NCBI RefSeq assembly: GCF_036014015.1
Contig: NZ_CP107905.1
Coordinates: 10,726,001 to 10,790,000 of the forward strand
Direction of reading: 5' to 3'
Length of the DNA: 64,000 bases
Origin: Streptomyces sp. NBC_00457
Lineage (GTDB): Bacteria; Actinomycetota; Actinomycetes; Streptomycetales; Streptomycetaceae
Shown here: positions 9,095 through 18,266 of the stretch, one piece after another
How positions within the stretch are numbered: the first letter of the stretch is position 1
Layout of the letters: each line of letters begins with the position of its first letter
Translations under genes and position numbers: made by a program
Notes under the pieces: model-generated
The model's input: the letters and a program-made list of their open reading frames with translations, nothing else
What the model was told of the DNA's origin: nothing
Database searches by the model: none

Positions 9095-12000
9095 CTGCCC
9101 TGGGCTCGTGCAGGAGAGGTCCGGGTGAGGAGGGCGCGAATGAGGTCCTCGGTCTCCGTCTCGAGTGAGCAGTCCAGTGCCCGGTTGACCTGTTGGACGC
9201 GGGTGATTGCGGTGTGCAGCCCCTGCCGGTTCCCGGCAGCATGCTCGATCCGGAGCCAGTCCCGATACAGCAGTTCCGCCGTGTCGTCGACGTCGAGACC
9301 GGTCGCGACGGCCCGGCGGGCCGCGCTGAGGTCACGGTGGGGGCCGGCGGGGGTGCGGTAGGTGGCCACGGTGTGCGCGACGTCGATGATCCGCGTGATC
9401 ATTTCCTGCTGGTAGGGCTCGGCCCAGGGCAGGGGTTTGCCGCCGAACGGTTTGCCGCGCACCAGAGTCAGCGCCCTCTCCAGGTCGGTGAGGCCTGACG
9501 GACCCATCGGCAGGGCCCTTTCGACGAGCTGCAGGAAGCGGATCCAGTCGCAGTGCACGCCGGGGGCGAGCCGGTAGGGGTCCTCGCCGGTTTTGCGGCG
9601 CGGTACGTAGGGGCTGCCGGCCGGATCGTTGCCCAGGGAGCGACGCAGGCCCTGCAGCCGGGCGTTGAGGGTGCTCGCCGTCCAGGGGCTGAGAGGGTCC
9701 ATGTCGGCGCACAGTACGTCGGAGCTTCGCCCGGGTCGGAAGAACAGCAACGCGGCGAGCTGCGCCATCCGCGGGCCGTGGCCGGTGCTGTCCACGTCCG
9801 TCACCTCGACGGGGCCCAGCACGCGGATCTCCGGGGCGTGCAGGTCGTGCGCTTCGCACTCCTCTGCCTCCGCCGCCGTGGGTTCTTCGGCGGAGTCCTC
9901 CTGGTCGTCCGCCTCGGCGGCTTCCGCGGCCGCCGGGGGTGCGGGGGCCGGAGGCGCTGTTGCTTCGACGACTGCGTCGGGTTCGTCGGCAGGCATGGTC
10001 GACGACGCGGCGGAGGACAGGAGGCGGAGCCCGGACGGATCGGTGGTGGCGGCGAGCAAGGCCGGGAAGACCTCGCCGCTCGGGTCCGCCGACGCCGTCG
10101 CGCGACTGGTGGCAGCGGCGGCGGGCGCGGTGGACTCCTCCGGGACGGTCTGCTCGGGCTGCTGCAGGCTGTCGGGCTCGTCCGGGACGTCCTGCCAGGG
10201 GCCTTCGGCCGGGTGGGACGGCTGTCCGGACACCCTCAGGGCCGTGGTGATCTGCAGGTAGGCGGCGTGCTCCAGGCGCTGCACCGTGATGTCGGTGCCG
10301 GCGTAGTCGAGGCTTTGCGGTTCGCTGAGGGAGGCGTTGAGGATCTCCGCCTCGGGGAAGTGCGCGGCCGCCGTGCTCGCCGGGGCGATCAGCGTGACGG
10401 GGACCGTGCCCGCCTTGTCGATGACGTCGGCGAACTGCCAGGCCGTGTCCGTGTCCAGAGAGGACGCGCACAGCAGCAGATACGGCTGATGCTGGGTTTC
10501 GGGCATCTGGTGCGCTTCCAGCAGCCGTTCGCTCAGATCGCGCAGCGCGTGCGCGGCCTGCCGCATGTGGGCGATCCGCGCGGTGGGCAGCAACTGCGGC
10601 AGGTCCTCGCCGAACCCGACGGTGACGACTTCGATGTCGCCCGCCCACGGGCTCATCGCGAGCTCCAGGGCGAGCGAGGTGCACACCTCGGTGATGTGAA
10701 GCGGGTTGCCGTCCAGCAGCAGTGCGGGAAGTTGCGCGAGGTTGAGCAGCAGGAGGTCATCCGCCGCGGTGCGGCCGATCGTGACCAGCCCGGGATACGG
10801 CGCGGGCACCTCGCGGGCGGTCTCTTCGTCCAGGAGCACGGCATCGGCGGGCAGGACCCACCATCCGCCCTGCCCGGAGACGAAGGGCGCCTGCGGCTCG
10901 TGAGCGAGGTCCTCGGGCAGCACCTCCACCGTGCGGGCGCCGATCCGGGCCGCCCGCAACGGCGGCAGGAACACGGTGTCCTTCTCCTGCTGGGCCGCGT
11001 GGTGGGCCAGGGTCCGCAGCGCCGCGTCCGGGCGGGTTGCGCCGTCCGGCTCGGCGGCCGCCGCCAACTGCGCCTCTGCCGTGGACGTTTCCGAGGCGAT
11101 GGCGATCGTCTCGCCGGGCTTGCGGCGGCGGCGCTGCAGTGTCCGGCGCAGGGCGAGGGCACCGGTGACGGCGGCGGCCAGCAGTGCGCTGGCGCCGAGC
11201 ACGGTGCGCAGGTTCAGGTGGCTGTTGGCCGGAGCCGATGCTGGGGTCTCGGACGCCGTGGTGGCGGGGGAGGAGGCCACGGTGCCGGACGGTGCAGCTG
11301 GCGCCGACCGTGCGGGGGCAGATGATGCGGCACTGGGGTCGGGCGTCACGGCGGCGGCCGGAGCGGAAGGGGAGAGCTGTTCCTGCCCGGGCTGCTGGGC
11401 GGGGCGACTGGCCGGCGTGTCGGGGGCCGACGACTGCGGTGCAGGCGCGGTGCTCTGGCTCGGCGCGGGTGCCTGATCCGTGCCCGCGCCCGGCTGCTGT
11501 GTGTCGTCGGGCTTCTGGGCGGCCGGGGGAGTGGTCTCCTGGCTGCCCGGCTCATCACCCAGGTCACGGCCCTGGCCCAGCTGGTCGGACTGGGCTCCGG
11601 GCACAATGACCTGCTGCCCCGCGTAGATGACATCCGGGTCGGAGATGGCGGGCAGGCCGTGCGGCTGCGGCTTGCCCCGGCTGGCCTCGAACAGCTTCGG
11701 CCACTCGCTGCCGTCGCCGAGCTCCTCCTCTGCGATCTTCGACAGGTAGTCGCCCGAGTGGACCGTGACGGCGTGCCCGCTTGCGTCGGCAGCCGGGGTG
11801 CTGTCATCCAGCTGCGTACGAACTCCTCCCGCGGCTGTGGCGGTTGAGGGCATCTGAAGCTGCCAGCCGGGCTGCAGAAAGCCGTTGGCGTGGAAGACCT
11901 GGCCGTCGACCATGGGGCGGCCCTCGTTCAGGTCGGCGATCTCCCGCCACCGCTCGCCGTTGCCCAACTCCCGCTCGGCGATGCCCCACAGGCTCTCCGC

Positions 12001-12543
12001 TGGCCGCGTCTCGCGCACCGTGTACGTCGTGCGGGAGGCTGGCGTGCTCGCCGTCGATGCGGAGCTGGTGTCTGCCTCGGTCGTCTCTTGTGCTTGGGCT
12101 TGCCCGGGGACGTGGGTGGCGCTGACGGCTGGTGCGGCCTGGGCGGGGGAGGACGCAAGGGCCGAACTCGTCGGCAGGAGGACCAGGATGCTCCCGATCA
12201 GCGCGGCCGCGGCCCGCTGCGAGGAGCCCAGCCCCCGCGGTGCGTGCCAACTCCGGCCGCGCAACTGCGCGACCAGCTCCCGGATCGCGCAGAACGCGAA
12301 CTGCCCCCAGCCGATCCACCCCACCACGATGAGCAGCATCAGGAAGGCTGCGCCGGTGTCCTGCCGGTCCAGCAGATGGGCCAGGTCGTCGCGGCCGGCA
12401 TCCCAGACCACCGGACTGGCCCAGGCCAGCACGAGCGGCAGCCCGGCGACCGCGCCGGTCAGGACGAGCAGGCTGCACACGGCCTTGAGCACCCTGGCCA
12501 GGGTGCGACCTCGGGCGGCGGGGGAGTGGCTGGTGCGCATCAT
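9091..12543 (-). CDS. LysM - transmembrane - BTAD (SARP-like) regulator-type protein
   Basis: 1150 residues from the ATG at 12543; open frame further upstream belongs to the opposite phase of the neighbour. The order is: membrane segments near residues 15-35, 55-75 and 100-115; two LysM modules (about 125-185 with TTYTVRETRPAESLWGIAE, about 212-275 with HAVTVHSGDYLSKIAEEEL); a Pro/Ser/Ala linker; a further membrane helix (VLGASALLAAAVTGALAL); a large middle region; and finally a winged-helix/BTAD C-terminus starting at EIRVLGPVEVTD. LysM binds peptidoglycan and BTAD domains are found in SARP activators, so it may sense the wall and control the operon (inference). This architecture occurs in actinobacterial Tad loci. 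Confidence 0.82.
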   Translation of the reverse strand: MMRTSHSPAARGRTLARVLKAVCSLLVLTGAVAGLPLVLAWASPVVWDAGRDDLAHLLDRQDTGAAFLMLLIVVGWIGWGQFAFCAIRELVAQLRGRSWHAPRGLGSSQRAAAALIGSILVLLPTSSALASSPAQAAPAVSATHVPGQAQAQETTEADTSSASTASTPASRTTYTVRETRPAESLWGIAERELGNGERWREIADLNEGRPMVDGQVFHANGFLQPGWQLQMPSTATAAGGVRTQLDDSTPAADASGHAVTVHSGDYLSKIAEEELGDGSEWPKLFEASRGKPQPHGLPAISDPDVIYAGQQVIVPGAQSDQLGQGRDLGDEPGSQETTPPAAQKPDDTQQPGAGTDQAPAPSQSTAPAPQSSAPDTPASRPAQQPGQEQLSPSAPAAAVTPDPSAASSAPARSAPAAPSGTVASSPATTASETPASAPANSHLNLRTVLGASALLAAAVTGALALRRTLQRRRRKPGETIAIASETSTAEAQLAAAAEPDGATRPDAALRTLAHHAAQQEKDTVFLPPLRAARIGARTVEVLPEDLAHEPQAPFVSGQGGWWVLPADAVLLDEETAREVPAPYPGLVTIGRTAADDLLLLNLAQLPALLLDGNPLHITEVCTSLALELAMSPWAGDIEVVTVGFGEDLPQLLPTARIAHMRQAAHALRDLSERLLEAHQMPETQHQPYLLLCASSLDTDTAWQFADVIDKAGTVPVTLIAPASTAAAHFPEAEILNASLSEPQSLDYAGTDITVQRLEHAAYLQITTALRVSGQPSHPAEGPWQDVPDEPDSLQQPEQTVPEESTAPAAAATSRATASADPSGEVFPALLAATTDPSGLRLLSSAASSTMPADEPDAVVEATAPPAPAPPAAAEAAEADDQEDSAEEPTAAEAEECEAHDLHAPEIRVLGPVEVTDVDSTGHGPRMAQLAALLFFRPGRSSDVLCADMDPLSPWTASTLNARLQGLRRSLGNDPAGSPYVPRRKTGEDPYRLAPGVHCDWIRFLQLVERALPMGPSGLTDLERALTLVRGKPFGGKPLPWAEPYQQEMITRIIDVAHTVATYRTPAGPHRDLSAARRAVATGLDVDDTAELLYRDWLRIEHAAGNRQGLHTAITRVQQVNRALDCSLETETEDLIRALLTRTSPARAQGR

Positions 12544-12548
12544 GGTCC

Positions 12549-12995
12549 TTAGGGAGCGGCGACGCCGTGCAGGAGGGTGGCCGTGGCGTGACCGGTCACC
12601 GGCATCGAGCCGACCCCGACCACGGGCAGGAACTTCGTGTCGTACGAGCCGTTGACGGTCACGGTGAGCGTTTTGCCGTCGGCGGACACGGCCACTGTGC
12701 CCGCAGCGTCGACGGAGCGCAGGTACGCCTGGGCTGCGGCCTGCGCATCCTGCGGATCGACGACGATCGCCTCGCCGGTGATGGCCTGGGCAGGGTCGAT
12801 GGCCTGCCCACCCGCCCGGGCGGCCTCCCCCGCGACGAAGTCGGCTCGTTCGGTGGCGCGCATCTTGCCACCGCCGTCGACGGCCACGCCGACGATGCCG
12901 ATCAGCGCGACCACGCACACCGCGACGAACACCGTGACCCCACCACGGTCGTCGAACCCGATGCGGGTGCGCCCCCGTACCTGCTGCAAGATCAT
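12549..12995 (-). CDS. TadE/TadG-like pseudopilin (third of three)
   Basis: 148 residues from the ATG at 12995. A short positive N-terminus (RGRTRIGFDDRGG) is followed by one hydrophobic helix (VTVFVAVCVVALIGIVGVAVDGG) and a polar domain, as in TadE/TadG-type minor pilins and actinobacterial Rv3654c-like proteins. The start overlaps the previous stop as TGATG. It should be processed by a prepilin peptidase, but no such gene was seen in this operon. Confidence 0.78.
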   Translation of the reverse strand: MILQQVRGRTRIGFDDRGGVTVFVAVCVVALIGIVGVAVDGGGKMRATERADFVAGEAARAGGQAIDPAQAITGEAIVVDPQDAQAAAQAYLRSVDAAGTVAVSADGKTLTVTVNGSYDTKFLPVVGVGSMPVTGHATATLLHGVAAP

Positions 12996-13450
12996 CAGTT
13001 CCCCCGCTGCCGGTACTGGTCCACTACCGAGGTCGCGGTGGACTCCAAGGTGCGAGCCCCGGGCACGCCGGGTAGCAGGAGGTCGGACAGATTGACCGTG
13101 CAGTTCACGGTCACGGTGACGGTCCCTACCTGCCCGACGGGCACGTTGAGCCCGCCCGTGTTCACGGTGATGCTGCTGGAGGCGCACTTGATGCCCTGGT
13201 CGGTCAGTGACTCGTTCGCGGCCGAATGGGCTGCGTCCTGGGCGGCGGCCACGGTGCGGTGAATGGAGGCCTCTCGTGCGGCGTCCTCGGCCGCGGCGTT
13301 GATCTTCGCGCCGGAGGTGATGAGGCGGCCGCCGGCGATCGCCATACACACGAACATGATCAGCGCAGGGAAGATGATGGCCGCTTCGATCGCCACGCTG
13401 CCCGCATCCCCTTGGGCCACCCCCCACCGGGTCCTTGGCACGACGTTCAC
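12995..13450 (-). CDS. TadE-like pseudopilin (second of three)
   Basis: 151 residues from the GTG at 13450, which overlaps the stop of the upstream gene (GTGA). QGDAGSVAIEAAIIFPALIMFVCMAIAGG is a TadE-type N-terminus with the Glu that follows the cleavage zone and a hydrophobic helix. The rest is a 110-residue extracytoplasmic domain with two Cys (IKCASS, VNCTVNL) that could form a disulfide. It lies between two other pseudopilins. Confidence 0.82.
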   Translation of the reverse strand: MNVVPRTRWGVAQGDAGSVAIEAAIIFPALIMFVCMAIAGGRLITSGAKINAAAEDAAREASIHRTVAAAQDAAHSAANESLTDQGIKCASSSITVNTGGLNVPVGQVGTVTVTVNCTVNLSDLLLPGVPGARTLESTATSVVDQYRQRGN

Positions 13451-13872
13451 TCTCCCGGGGTCGTCCAGCGCTCCACGGCGCCGGAGGCCGACTGGCTGAC
13501 CTGCAGGCCGTCGACGCCCGGGATCATCGACTGGGCCGTCCCAGTCACCTGGATCCGCACCCGCTCGGCGGTGCTGCCGGCCGTGGAGACGCCGGGGTTG
13601 ATCAGGCTGTCCCCCGCCACGCGGCCCAGCACATCGCGGGCCCGGGCCGCGCCGTCGGCCGGGGTGGCCTGGTAGGAGCGGGCCGCGGTGGCACCTTCGC
13701 GGGCGGCCGTCAGGGCGATCTGCCGCGCGTAGTACCACATGGAGGCCTGGATGACCGCCATGGTGGCGAGCAGCACGAACGGGAAGACGATCGCCATCTG
13801 GATGGATGCGTCCCCGCGGTCGTCGCGCCATCGTCGCCCGCGCCACCAGTCCTTAAGCCGGCCGGAGACCAT
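13447..13872 (-). CDS. TadE-like pseudopilin (first of three)
   Basis: 141 residues. The basic N-terminus RLKDWWRGRRWRDDRGDAS leads into the hydrophobic helix MAIVFPFVLLATMAVIQASMW and then AREGATAARSY, a common TadE pattern. The start overlaps the stop of the Flp-like gene (TGATG at 13870-13874). Confidence 0.82.
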   Translation of the reverse strand: MVSGRLKDWWRGRRWRDDRGDASIQMAIVFPFVLLATMAVIQASMWYYARQIALTAAREGATAARSYQATPADGAARARDVLGRVAGDSLINPGVSTAGSTAERVRIQVTGTAQSMIPGVDGLQVSQSASGAVERWTTPGE

Positions 13873-14087
13873 CAGATGCCGGACAGGCTGACGTTGTACT
13901 TGTTGATCACGATGGCGATGGTGCCGGCGATCGCCACAGCGCCGGCGACCGCGGCGACCCAGATGATGACGGTGGTGATGCTGATGTCGCCCCGGTCCGG
14001 CCGTCGGCCGGCTTCGCCAAGCCCGTCTTCCAGGCGGGACGTCAGCCAGCGGACGGCGCGTAAGCTGCGGGCTGCGGTGTGCTTCAT
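13872..14087 (-). CDS. Flp-like small pilin candidate
   Basis: 71 residues from the ATG at 14087, preceded by GGAGG at a good distance. Basic N-terminal half, then GDISITTVIIWVAAVAGAVA and further hydrophobic residues, ending KYNVSLSGI. Size and place (between tadC and the tadE genes) match the major Flp pilin of Tad systems. The classical E-Y pair after the cleavage site is not obvious, so the assignment rests on size, single helix and context. Confidence 0.65.
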   Translation of the reverse strand: MKHTAARSLRAVRWLTSRLEDGLGEAGRRPDRGDISITTVIIWVAAVAGAVAIAGTIAIVINKYNVSLSGI

Positions 14088-14133
14088 GAGGGGAACCTCC
14101 ACAGAGTTCGTGCTGTGCGTTGCATCAGTTCGG

Positions 14134-15024
14134 TCAGACGGTGAGCATGCGGATCACCGCGGGGAACGCCATCAGGAGCATGACCAGCACGGCGAGCAGG
14201 GCGCCGGGGGCGGTCATCTTTTCGCTGGCGGCGTTCGCCTCGGCGGCCTGCGCGGCGAGTAGTTCGGTGTTGAGCGCGGCGGTCCGTGCCCGCAGGGCTT
14301 TGTAGACGGCGGCGCCGTCGGTGGCCGAGCCGCGCATGATGTCGGCGACGTCCTCCAGGACCGGCAGGTCGTACTCGTGCGCCAGGTCCTCGAGTGCCTG
14401 ATACGGCGGGATCTTCTCCAGCCGGGCGCGCCGCAGCGCTGCTTGCAGGTAGAGGAAGGGCCAGCCGCGGCCGACCGCGGCGGCCTTCTCCAGGGCCTCG
14501 GTTGGGCCCGCGTCCGCGGCCCGCTTGAGCGCCACCAGGTCCAGGTAGGCGGACAGCGCGTGGGCGAACTCCTCCCGGGCCCGCTTGGCCTGGTCCCGCA
14601 CGACCAGATCGGGGGTGATGAACAGCAGCCCGGCGACGGCGAGCCCGGCGACGGCGGGCACGTAGAACGGCAGGGAAACACCCGCGATGATCCACGGAAT
14701 GGAGACCAGCACCGGACAGAGCAGGCCGAGCCCGGCGAGCGCGGCCTTCTTCAGCATGAACGCTCCCGGCCCCTGCCCGAGCAGCGCCAGGTTCTTGGCG
14801 GGGATACGCACTGCGGGCAGGCGCCCCAGGCGGGTCAGCAGCCACCGGCCCCAGACCTCGTCCCGGTCCAGCTCCGGCTCCGGCTCCGGCATAGTCAACA
14901 GGCCCGGGGCACTGCGCTGCAGCGCCGCGGCCAAGGCGGGCTGTGGGCGCAGCAGTTCACGCACCAACAGGGCGACGCCGGCGCCCACTACGCCGCCGGT
15001 GACCACTGCAGGCAACAGGTTCAC
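14134..15024 (-). CDS. tadC: TadC-like type II secretion F-domain membrane protein
   Basis: 296 residues, with two membrane segments in the middle (AGLGLLCPVLVSIPWIIAGV, VPAVAGLAVAGLLFI), the cytoplasmic four-helix T2SSF domain (EEFAHALSAYLDLVAL...LEDVADIMRGSATDG...), and a C-terminal membrane helix (PGALLAVLVMLLMAFPAVI). It is the second inner-membrane platform protein of the pilus. Its GTG start overlaps the tadB stop as GTGA. Confidence 0.88.
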   Translation of the reverse strand: MNLLPAVVTGGVVGAGVALLVRELLRPQPALAAALQRSAPGLLTMPEPEPELDRDEVWGRWLLTRLGRLPAVRIPAKNLALLGQGPGAFMLKKAALAGLGLLCPVLVSIPWIIAGVSLPFYVPAVAGLAVAGLLFITPDLVVRDQAKRAREEFAHALSAYLDLVALKRAADAGPTEALEKAAAVGRGWPFLYLQAALRRARLEKIPPYQALEDLAHEYDLPVLEDVADIMRGSATDGAAVYKALRARTAALNTELLAAQAAEANAASEKMTAPGALLAVLVMLLMAFPAVIRMLTV

Positions 15025-15962
15025 GAGCTCACCCCTTCAACCTCGCGCTCGCCCGGCACATCCGTCTCCACCAAGAGCGCGGGCAGGCGCACCGTGCTGC
15101 TTGGATCGGCCTCCAGGAAGCGCGCGATCCGGCGGAAGATGCCCAGCGACCTCATCAGGGCGAGCGTGCCGACGAACCCTGCGGTCAGGACCGCCAGCAC
15201 CAGCTGCCCGAGTAGCGTGTTGTAGGGGCGGGTGAAGGAGGGCACGAAGAACCCGGCGACGACGATGCCGAGGGTGATGAAGGTCATCCAGCGCACCGTG
15301 GTGCGGGACTTGGCCCGGTCGGCCTCGACCTTCCGCTTGCCGGCGACTTCGTCGCGAACGGTCGCGGCGAGGTCCTCCAGTGCCTGGGCCAGGCCCGGGC
15401 CGCGGTCGTTGACGGACAGGATGAGCGCGGCCGCCACCTTGTCCGCGGTGATGTCGTCCAGCTCGTCTGCGAAGGCCCGCAACGCTTCCTCGGGCCGCCA
15501 CCCCAGGCGCAGCCGGTCCGACAGGCCCGCGATCTGCTCGGCGAGCTCCTCCGGTGCCCCCTTCCGGCTGGTGATCATCGCTTGTTCCAGGCCCATGCCC
15601 AGTCGCAGCAGCCCGGCCAGGCGCTGCGTCCACTCGCTCAGGGCTTCCAGCTGGCCGATGCGTTCTTGCACGATTTGCGCTGGCGTGATCAGCCACGGCA
15701 CGCCCACCACGGCTGCGCCGAGCATCGCACCGGCTACGAAGTTTCCCGAGACCAGCCACACCACAACGGACACCACGGCCCCGGCCGCCGCGAGCGTCCG
15801 CCGCCGCAGCCGGACATCCTCCGCCTGCCCCGCGCCCAGGACCTTCCACCGCTGCCTCAGCGACGGCCTGCGCGGCGCCGTGGTGCCCACGACGCCTGCC
15901 ACCACACCGATCAGCCCGCCCATGACAGCCATGCCGCTCAGCAGTGCCAACAACAGCGTCAT
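15021..15962 (-). CDS. tadB: TadB-like type II secretion F-domain membrane protein
   Basis: 313 residues from the ATG at 15962. N-terminal membrane segments (LLLALLSGMAVMGGLIGVVAGVVG; LAAAGAVVSVVVWLVSG), an F-domain with the usual GLEQAMITSRKGAPEEL and LILSVNDRGPGLAQALEDLA, and C-terminal helices (TFITLGIVVAGFFVP; QLVLAVLTAGFVGTLALM). It partners TadC in the inner-membrane platform driven by the TadA ATPase. ATGA overlap with tadA upstream. Confidence 0.88.
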   Translation of the reverse strand: MTLLLALLSGMAVMGGLIGVVAGVVGTTAPRRPSLRQRWKVLGAGQAEDVRLRRRTLAAAGAVVSVVVWLVSGNFVAGAMLGAAVVGVPWLITPAQIVQERIGQLEALSEWTQRLAGLLRLGMGLEQAMITSRKGAPEELAEQIAGLSDRLRLGWRPEEALRAFADELDDITADKVAAALILSVNDRGPGLAQALEDLAATVRDEVAGKRKVEADRAKSRTTVRWMTFITLGIVVAGFFVPSFTRPYNTLLGQLVLAVLTAGFVGTLALMRSLGIFRRIARFLEADPSSTVRLPALLVETDVPGEREVEGVSS

Positions 15963-17452
15963 CGGCCCGCCCCCACCTTCAACGGCAGCGGCGCCGCCCA
16001 CGCCCCGTACGGGTGCTGCAGCAGCGTGGAGTCGAAGCCGACCCGGCGCAGATCGTCGATGCAGCCCGGGTCCATGCGTGGCACTGCCCGCAGTTCGCCG
16101 AACTCCCGGCCGGGGGAGAAGATCTCGTTTGTCGCCGGACGGCCGGACTCGCCGATCCCGGTGAGCTCCAGGACGTGCGAGACGTAGCGGTGGCGGCGGC
16201 CGCCGATCTGCGTCTCGTCCGTCATGTCGACGTACACGATGAAGTCGAGACCGTTGGCGGTCTGCCGGTAGGCGAGCTGCTCGGACAGGTTGCCTTGGGC
16301 GAGCGCGTACAGCTCGGCGATCCGGTCGAAGATGATGTCGGGGCGACGCGCGTGGATGGTGCACAGGTTGCCGCCCGACCCGTTCGTCAGTGCCTGCATC
16401 ATGGCGACGACTTCGGGACCACGGACCTCGCCGACCACGATCCGCTCCAGCGACATCCGCAGCGCCGGGTGCATCAGGTCCAGCAGCGTGACCTCACCGG
16501 CGCCGCGGCCGGTGACGTCCTTCTCACCGTTGGACTCGCGGCCCACCAGGGAGACGACTTGGCGGTGGTAGCCGTTGGCGTGGGCGAACAGTTCGTCCTC
16601 GGTCTGGACGGTGGCGAAGCGGCACTCCGGGTCGAACTCCTTGAGCATCGCCCGCAGCAGCGTGGTCTTCCCGGCCTTCTGCTTCCCCGCGATCATGATG
16701 TTCTTCTCGGCGCGTACACAGGCGCCGAGGAACTCCCGCAGGATCGGGTCGATCGTGCCCAGCCGGACCAGGTCGTCGAGATCGGCGTGGGAGACCCGGT
16801 GCCGGCGGATGACCGCGTAGGTCATCGGCCCGAGCCCTGTGATCGCCTGGAGGCGGGAGCCGTCCTGCAGCGACAGTGCGAGCGTCGGGTTCGCCGTGGA
16901 GATCGTGCGCTCGCTGTGCCCGGAGCCCCGGGCCAACTCCCGCAGCAGCTCCAGCAGTTCCTCCTCGGAATCCGCGATGGGGCCGACCATGCGGCGCTCG
17001 CCGTCGCCGTAGTCGAGCCACACCTGGTCCGGGCCCTGGATGATGATGTCCTCAACCCGTTCGTCGTCCAGATACGGCTGCAACCGGCCGGCCCTGAAGA
17101 GCAGGTCATAGGCAGCGCGTCGCAGGGCTTCGTCCTCGTGCGGGGCCATCGCCTGGGCGTCCGACCACAGCGCGACCGCCTCGTTGATCCAGTCCAGGCA
17201 GCGCTGCTCCTCGCTGGCCCGGTCCACGTCCGGCGTGGTCTTCAGCCACTCCTCGCGCTGTTTGGCGACCTGGGCAGCGATGTGCCGGGCGACCTTGTAA
17301 TCCACGCTGACCTGCGGAGCCGCGGCGCCGAGCGCGTGCGCACTCGAGGCAGCTCCGGCCGGTGTTCCGTTCGCCGGACGGGGCCAGGCCTGCTGGGGGC
17401 GGCCGGGCGGCGGAGCGACGGTCGGATCGGCGTGCAGAGGCCTACCGCGCAC
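15959..17452 (-). CDS. tadA: TadA/CpaF secretion ATPase
   Basis: 497 residues. Walker A is GKQKAGKTT (residues 256-264), preceded by IMIA. An acidic box-like TEDELFAH follows, then RIVVGEVRGPE (Walker B region, about 337-347) and the His box CTIHARRP (364-371). All match the CpaF/TadA branch of type II/IV secretion ATPases. It powers assembly of the Flp pilus at the inner face of the membrane. The first 50 residues are Pro/Ala-rich and variable. It overlaps the upstream cpaE-like gene by 11 nt. Confidence 0.93.
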   Translation of the reverse strand: MRGRPLHADPTVAPPPGRPQQAWPRPANGTPAGAASSAHALGAAAPQVSVDYKVARHIAAQVAKQREEWLKTTPDVDRASEEQRCLDWINEAVALWSDAQAMAPHEDEALRRAAYDLLFRAGRLQPYLDDERVEDIIIQGPDQVWLDYGDGERRMVGPIADSEEELLELLRELARGSGHSERTISTANPTLALSLQDGSRLQAITGLGPMTYAVIRRHRVSHADLDDLVRLGTIDPILREFLGACVRAEKNIMIAGKQKAGKTTLLRAMLKEFDPECRFATVQTEDELFAHANGYHRQVVSLVGRESNGEKDVTGRGAGEVTLLDLMHPALRMSLERIVVGEVRGPEVVAMMQALTNGSGGNLCTIHARRPDIIFDRIAELYALAQGNLSEQLAYRQTANGLDFIVYVDMTDETQIGGRRHRYVSHVLELTGIGESGRPATNEIFSPGREFGELRAVPRMDPGCIDDLRRVGFDSTLLQHPYGAWAAPLPLKVGAGR

Positions 17453-18266
17453 GGGTCACCTCCCCCGTGGCAAAGGCGCCGCGCGGATCGAGGCGGGCCC
17501 GCCGCATCGCGGCCCGCTGGACCAGCACGCTGCTGGCTGTCCGGGCCGCCTTCATCAGCGGCGACTTGGTGAAGTGACGCGTCTGCTCGGCGCCGTCGGA
17601 CAGCACGCGGGCATCCTTCGGCGCATACGGCAGGGTCGCCACCACCGGCACCTGCAGAACCCGCTGCACCTCGCCCGCGGGGTAGGGCCCCTCATCGATC
17701 ACAATCAGCCCGACGTCGCCGACGCGCTCCTCCAGCTCGCTCACCCGGGCCTGAGCGGCCTGCAGGCAGCGCAGAGTGTTGCGGATCACCACCAAAACGG
17801 CGTCGGACTGCTCGGCCAGGACACCGGACGGCCCATACGCCCCCCGGCGGCCGAGGTCGATCAGGACGTCGTGGCCGGTTTCGGCATCGATGCCGCGGAA
17901 CATCTGCGCCAGCACCTTCCACACCGAGCCCAGGCTCGCCGCCTGTGCAGGGTCGGTGATGCCCGGCAGCAGCAACCGGTCGCGCGGCGAGACCTGTTTG
18001 CCGTCCTCGCTGCTCAAGTCGATCAGCTGACGCCAGAACGCGTCGCTGAACTCGCCCTTGCGGGCAGCGACCGAGATGTTGCGCAGCCCGTACCGGTCAC
18101 CGAGCGTGCCCTGCAGCAGACCGTGCAACACAGCCCCGCCGTCCGGGTCGCACTCGGCCAGGATCATCCTCCGGCCCGGCTCCAGCGGCCACGACAACAG
18201 CAGAGCGAGCGCGCTCGTGGTCACGCCAGGAGCGCCGCTGCACCCGGCCAGCGCGATGACAGCCAT
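17442..18266 (-). CDS. CpaE/TadZ-like MinD/ParA-fold ATPase
   Basis: 274 residues from the ATG at 18266. MAVIALAGCSGAPGVTTSALALLLSW is a deviant Walker A of the MinD/ParA fold: GCSGAPGVTTS has Thr where the catalytic Lys of GKT is expected. It continues ILAECDPDGGAV (Asp after the first strand) and DVLIDLGRRG. In Tad loci this protein positions the machine in the cell. The missing P-loop Lys suggests altered or lost ATP hydrolysis, as in some TadZ proteins. Confidence 0.82.
   Translation of the reverse strand: MAVIALAGCSGAPGVTTSALALLLSWPLEPGRRMILAECDPDGGAVLHGLLQGTLGDRYGLRNISVAARKGEFSDAFWRQLIDLSSEDGKQVSPRDRLLLPGITDPAQAASLGSVWKVLAQMFRGIDAETGHDVLIDLGRRGAYGPSGVLAEQSDAVLVVIRNTLRCLQAAQARVSELEERVGDVGLIVIDEGPYPAGEVQRVLQVPVVATLPYAPKDARVLSDGAEQTRHFTKSPLMKAARTASSVLVQRAAMRRARLDPRGAFATGEVTRAR

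Noticed and set aside
9553..11325. + strand open frame of about 590 codons
   Set aside because: Antisense to the LysM-BTAD gene; Arg/Gly-rich without motifs.
12544..12918. N-terminal extension of the LysM-BTAD frame
   Set aside because: Arg-rich text antiphase to the TadG-like gene. The ATG at 12543 right after that gene's stop gives a normal membrane N-terminus.
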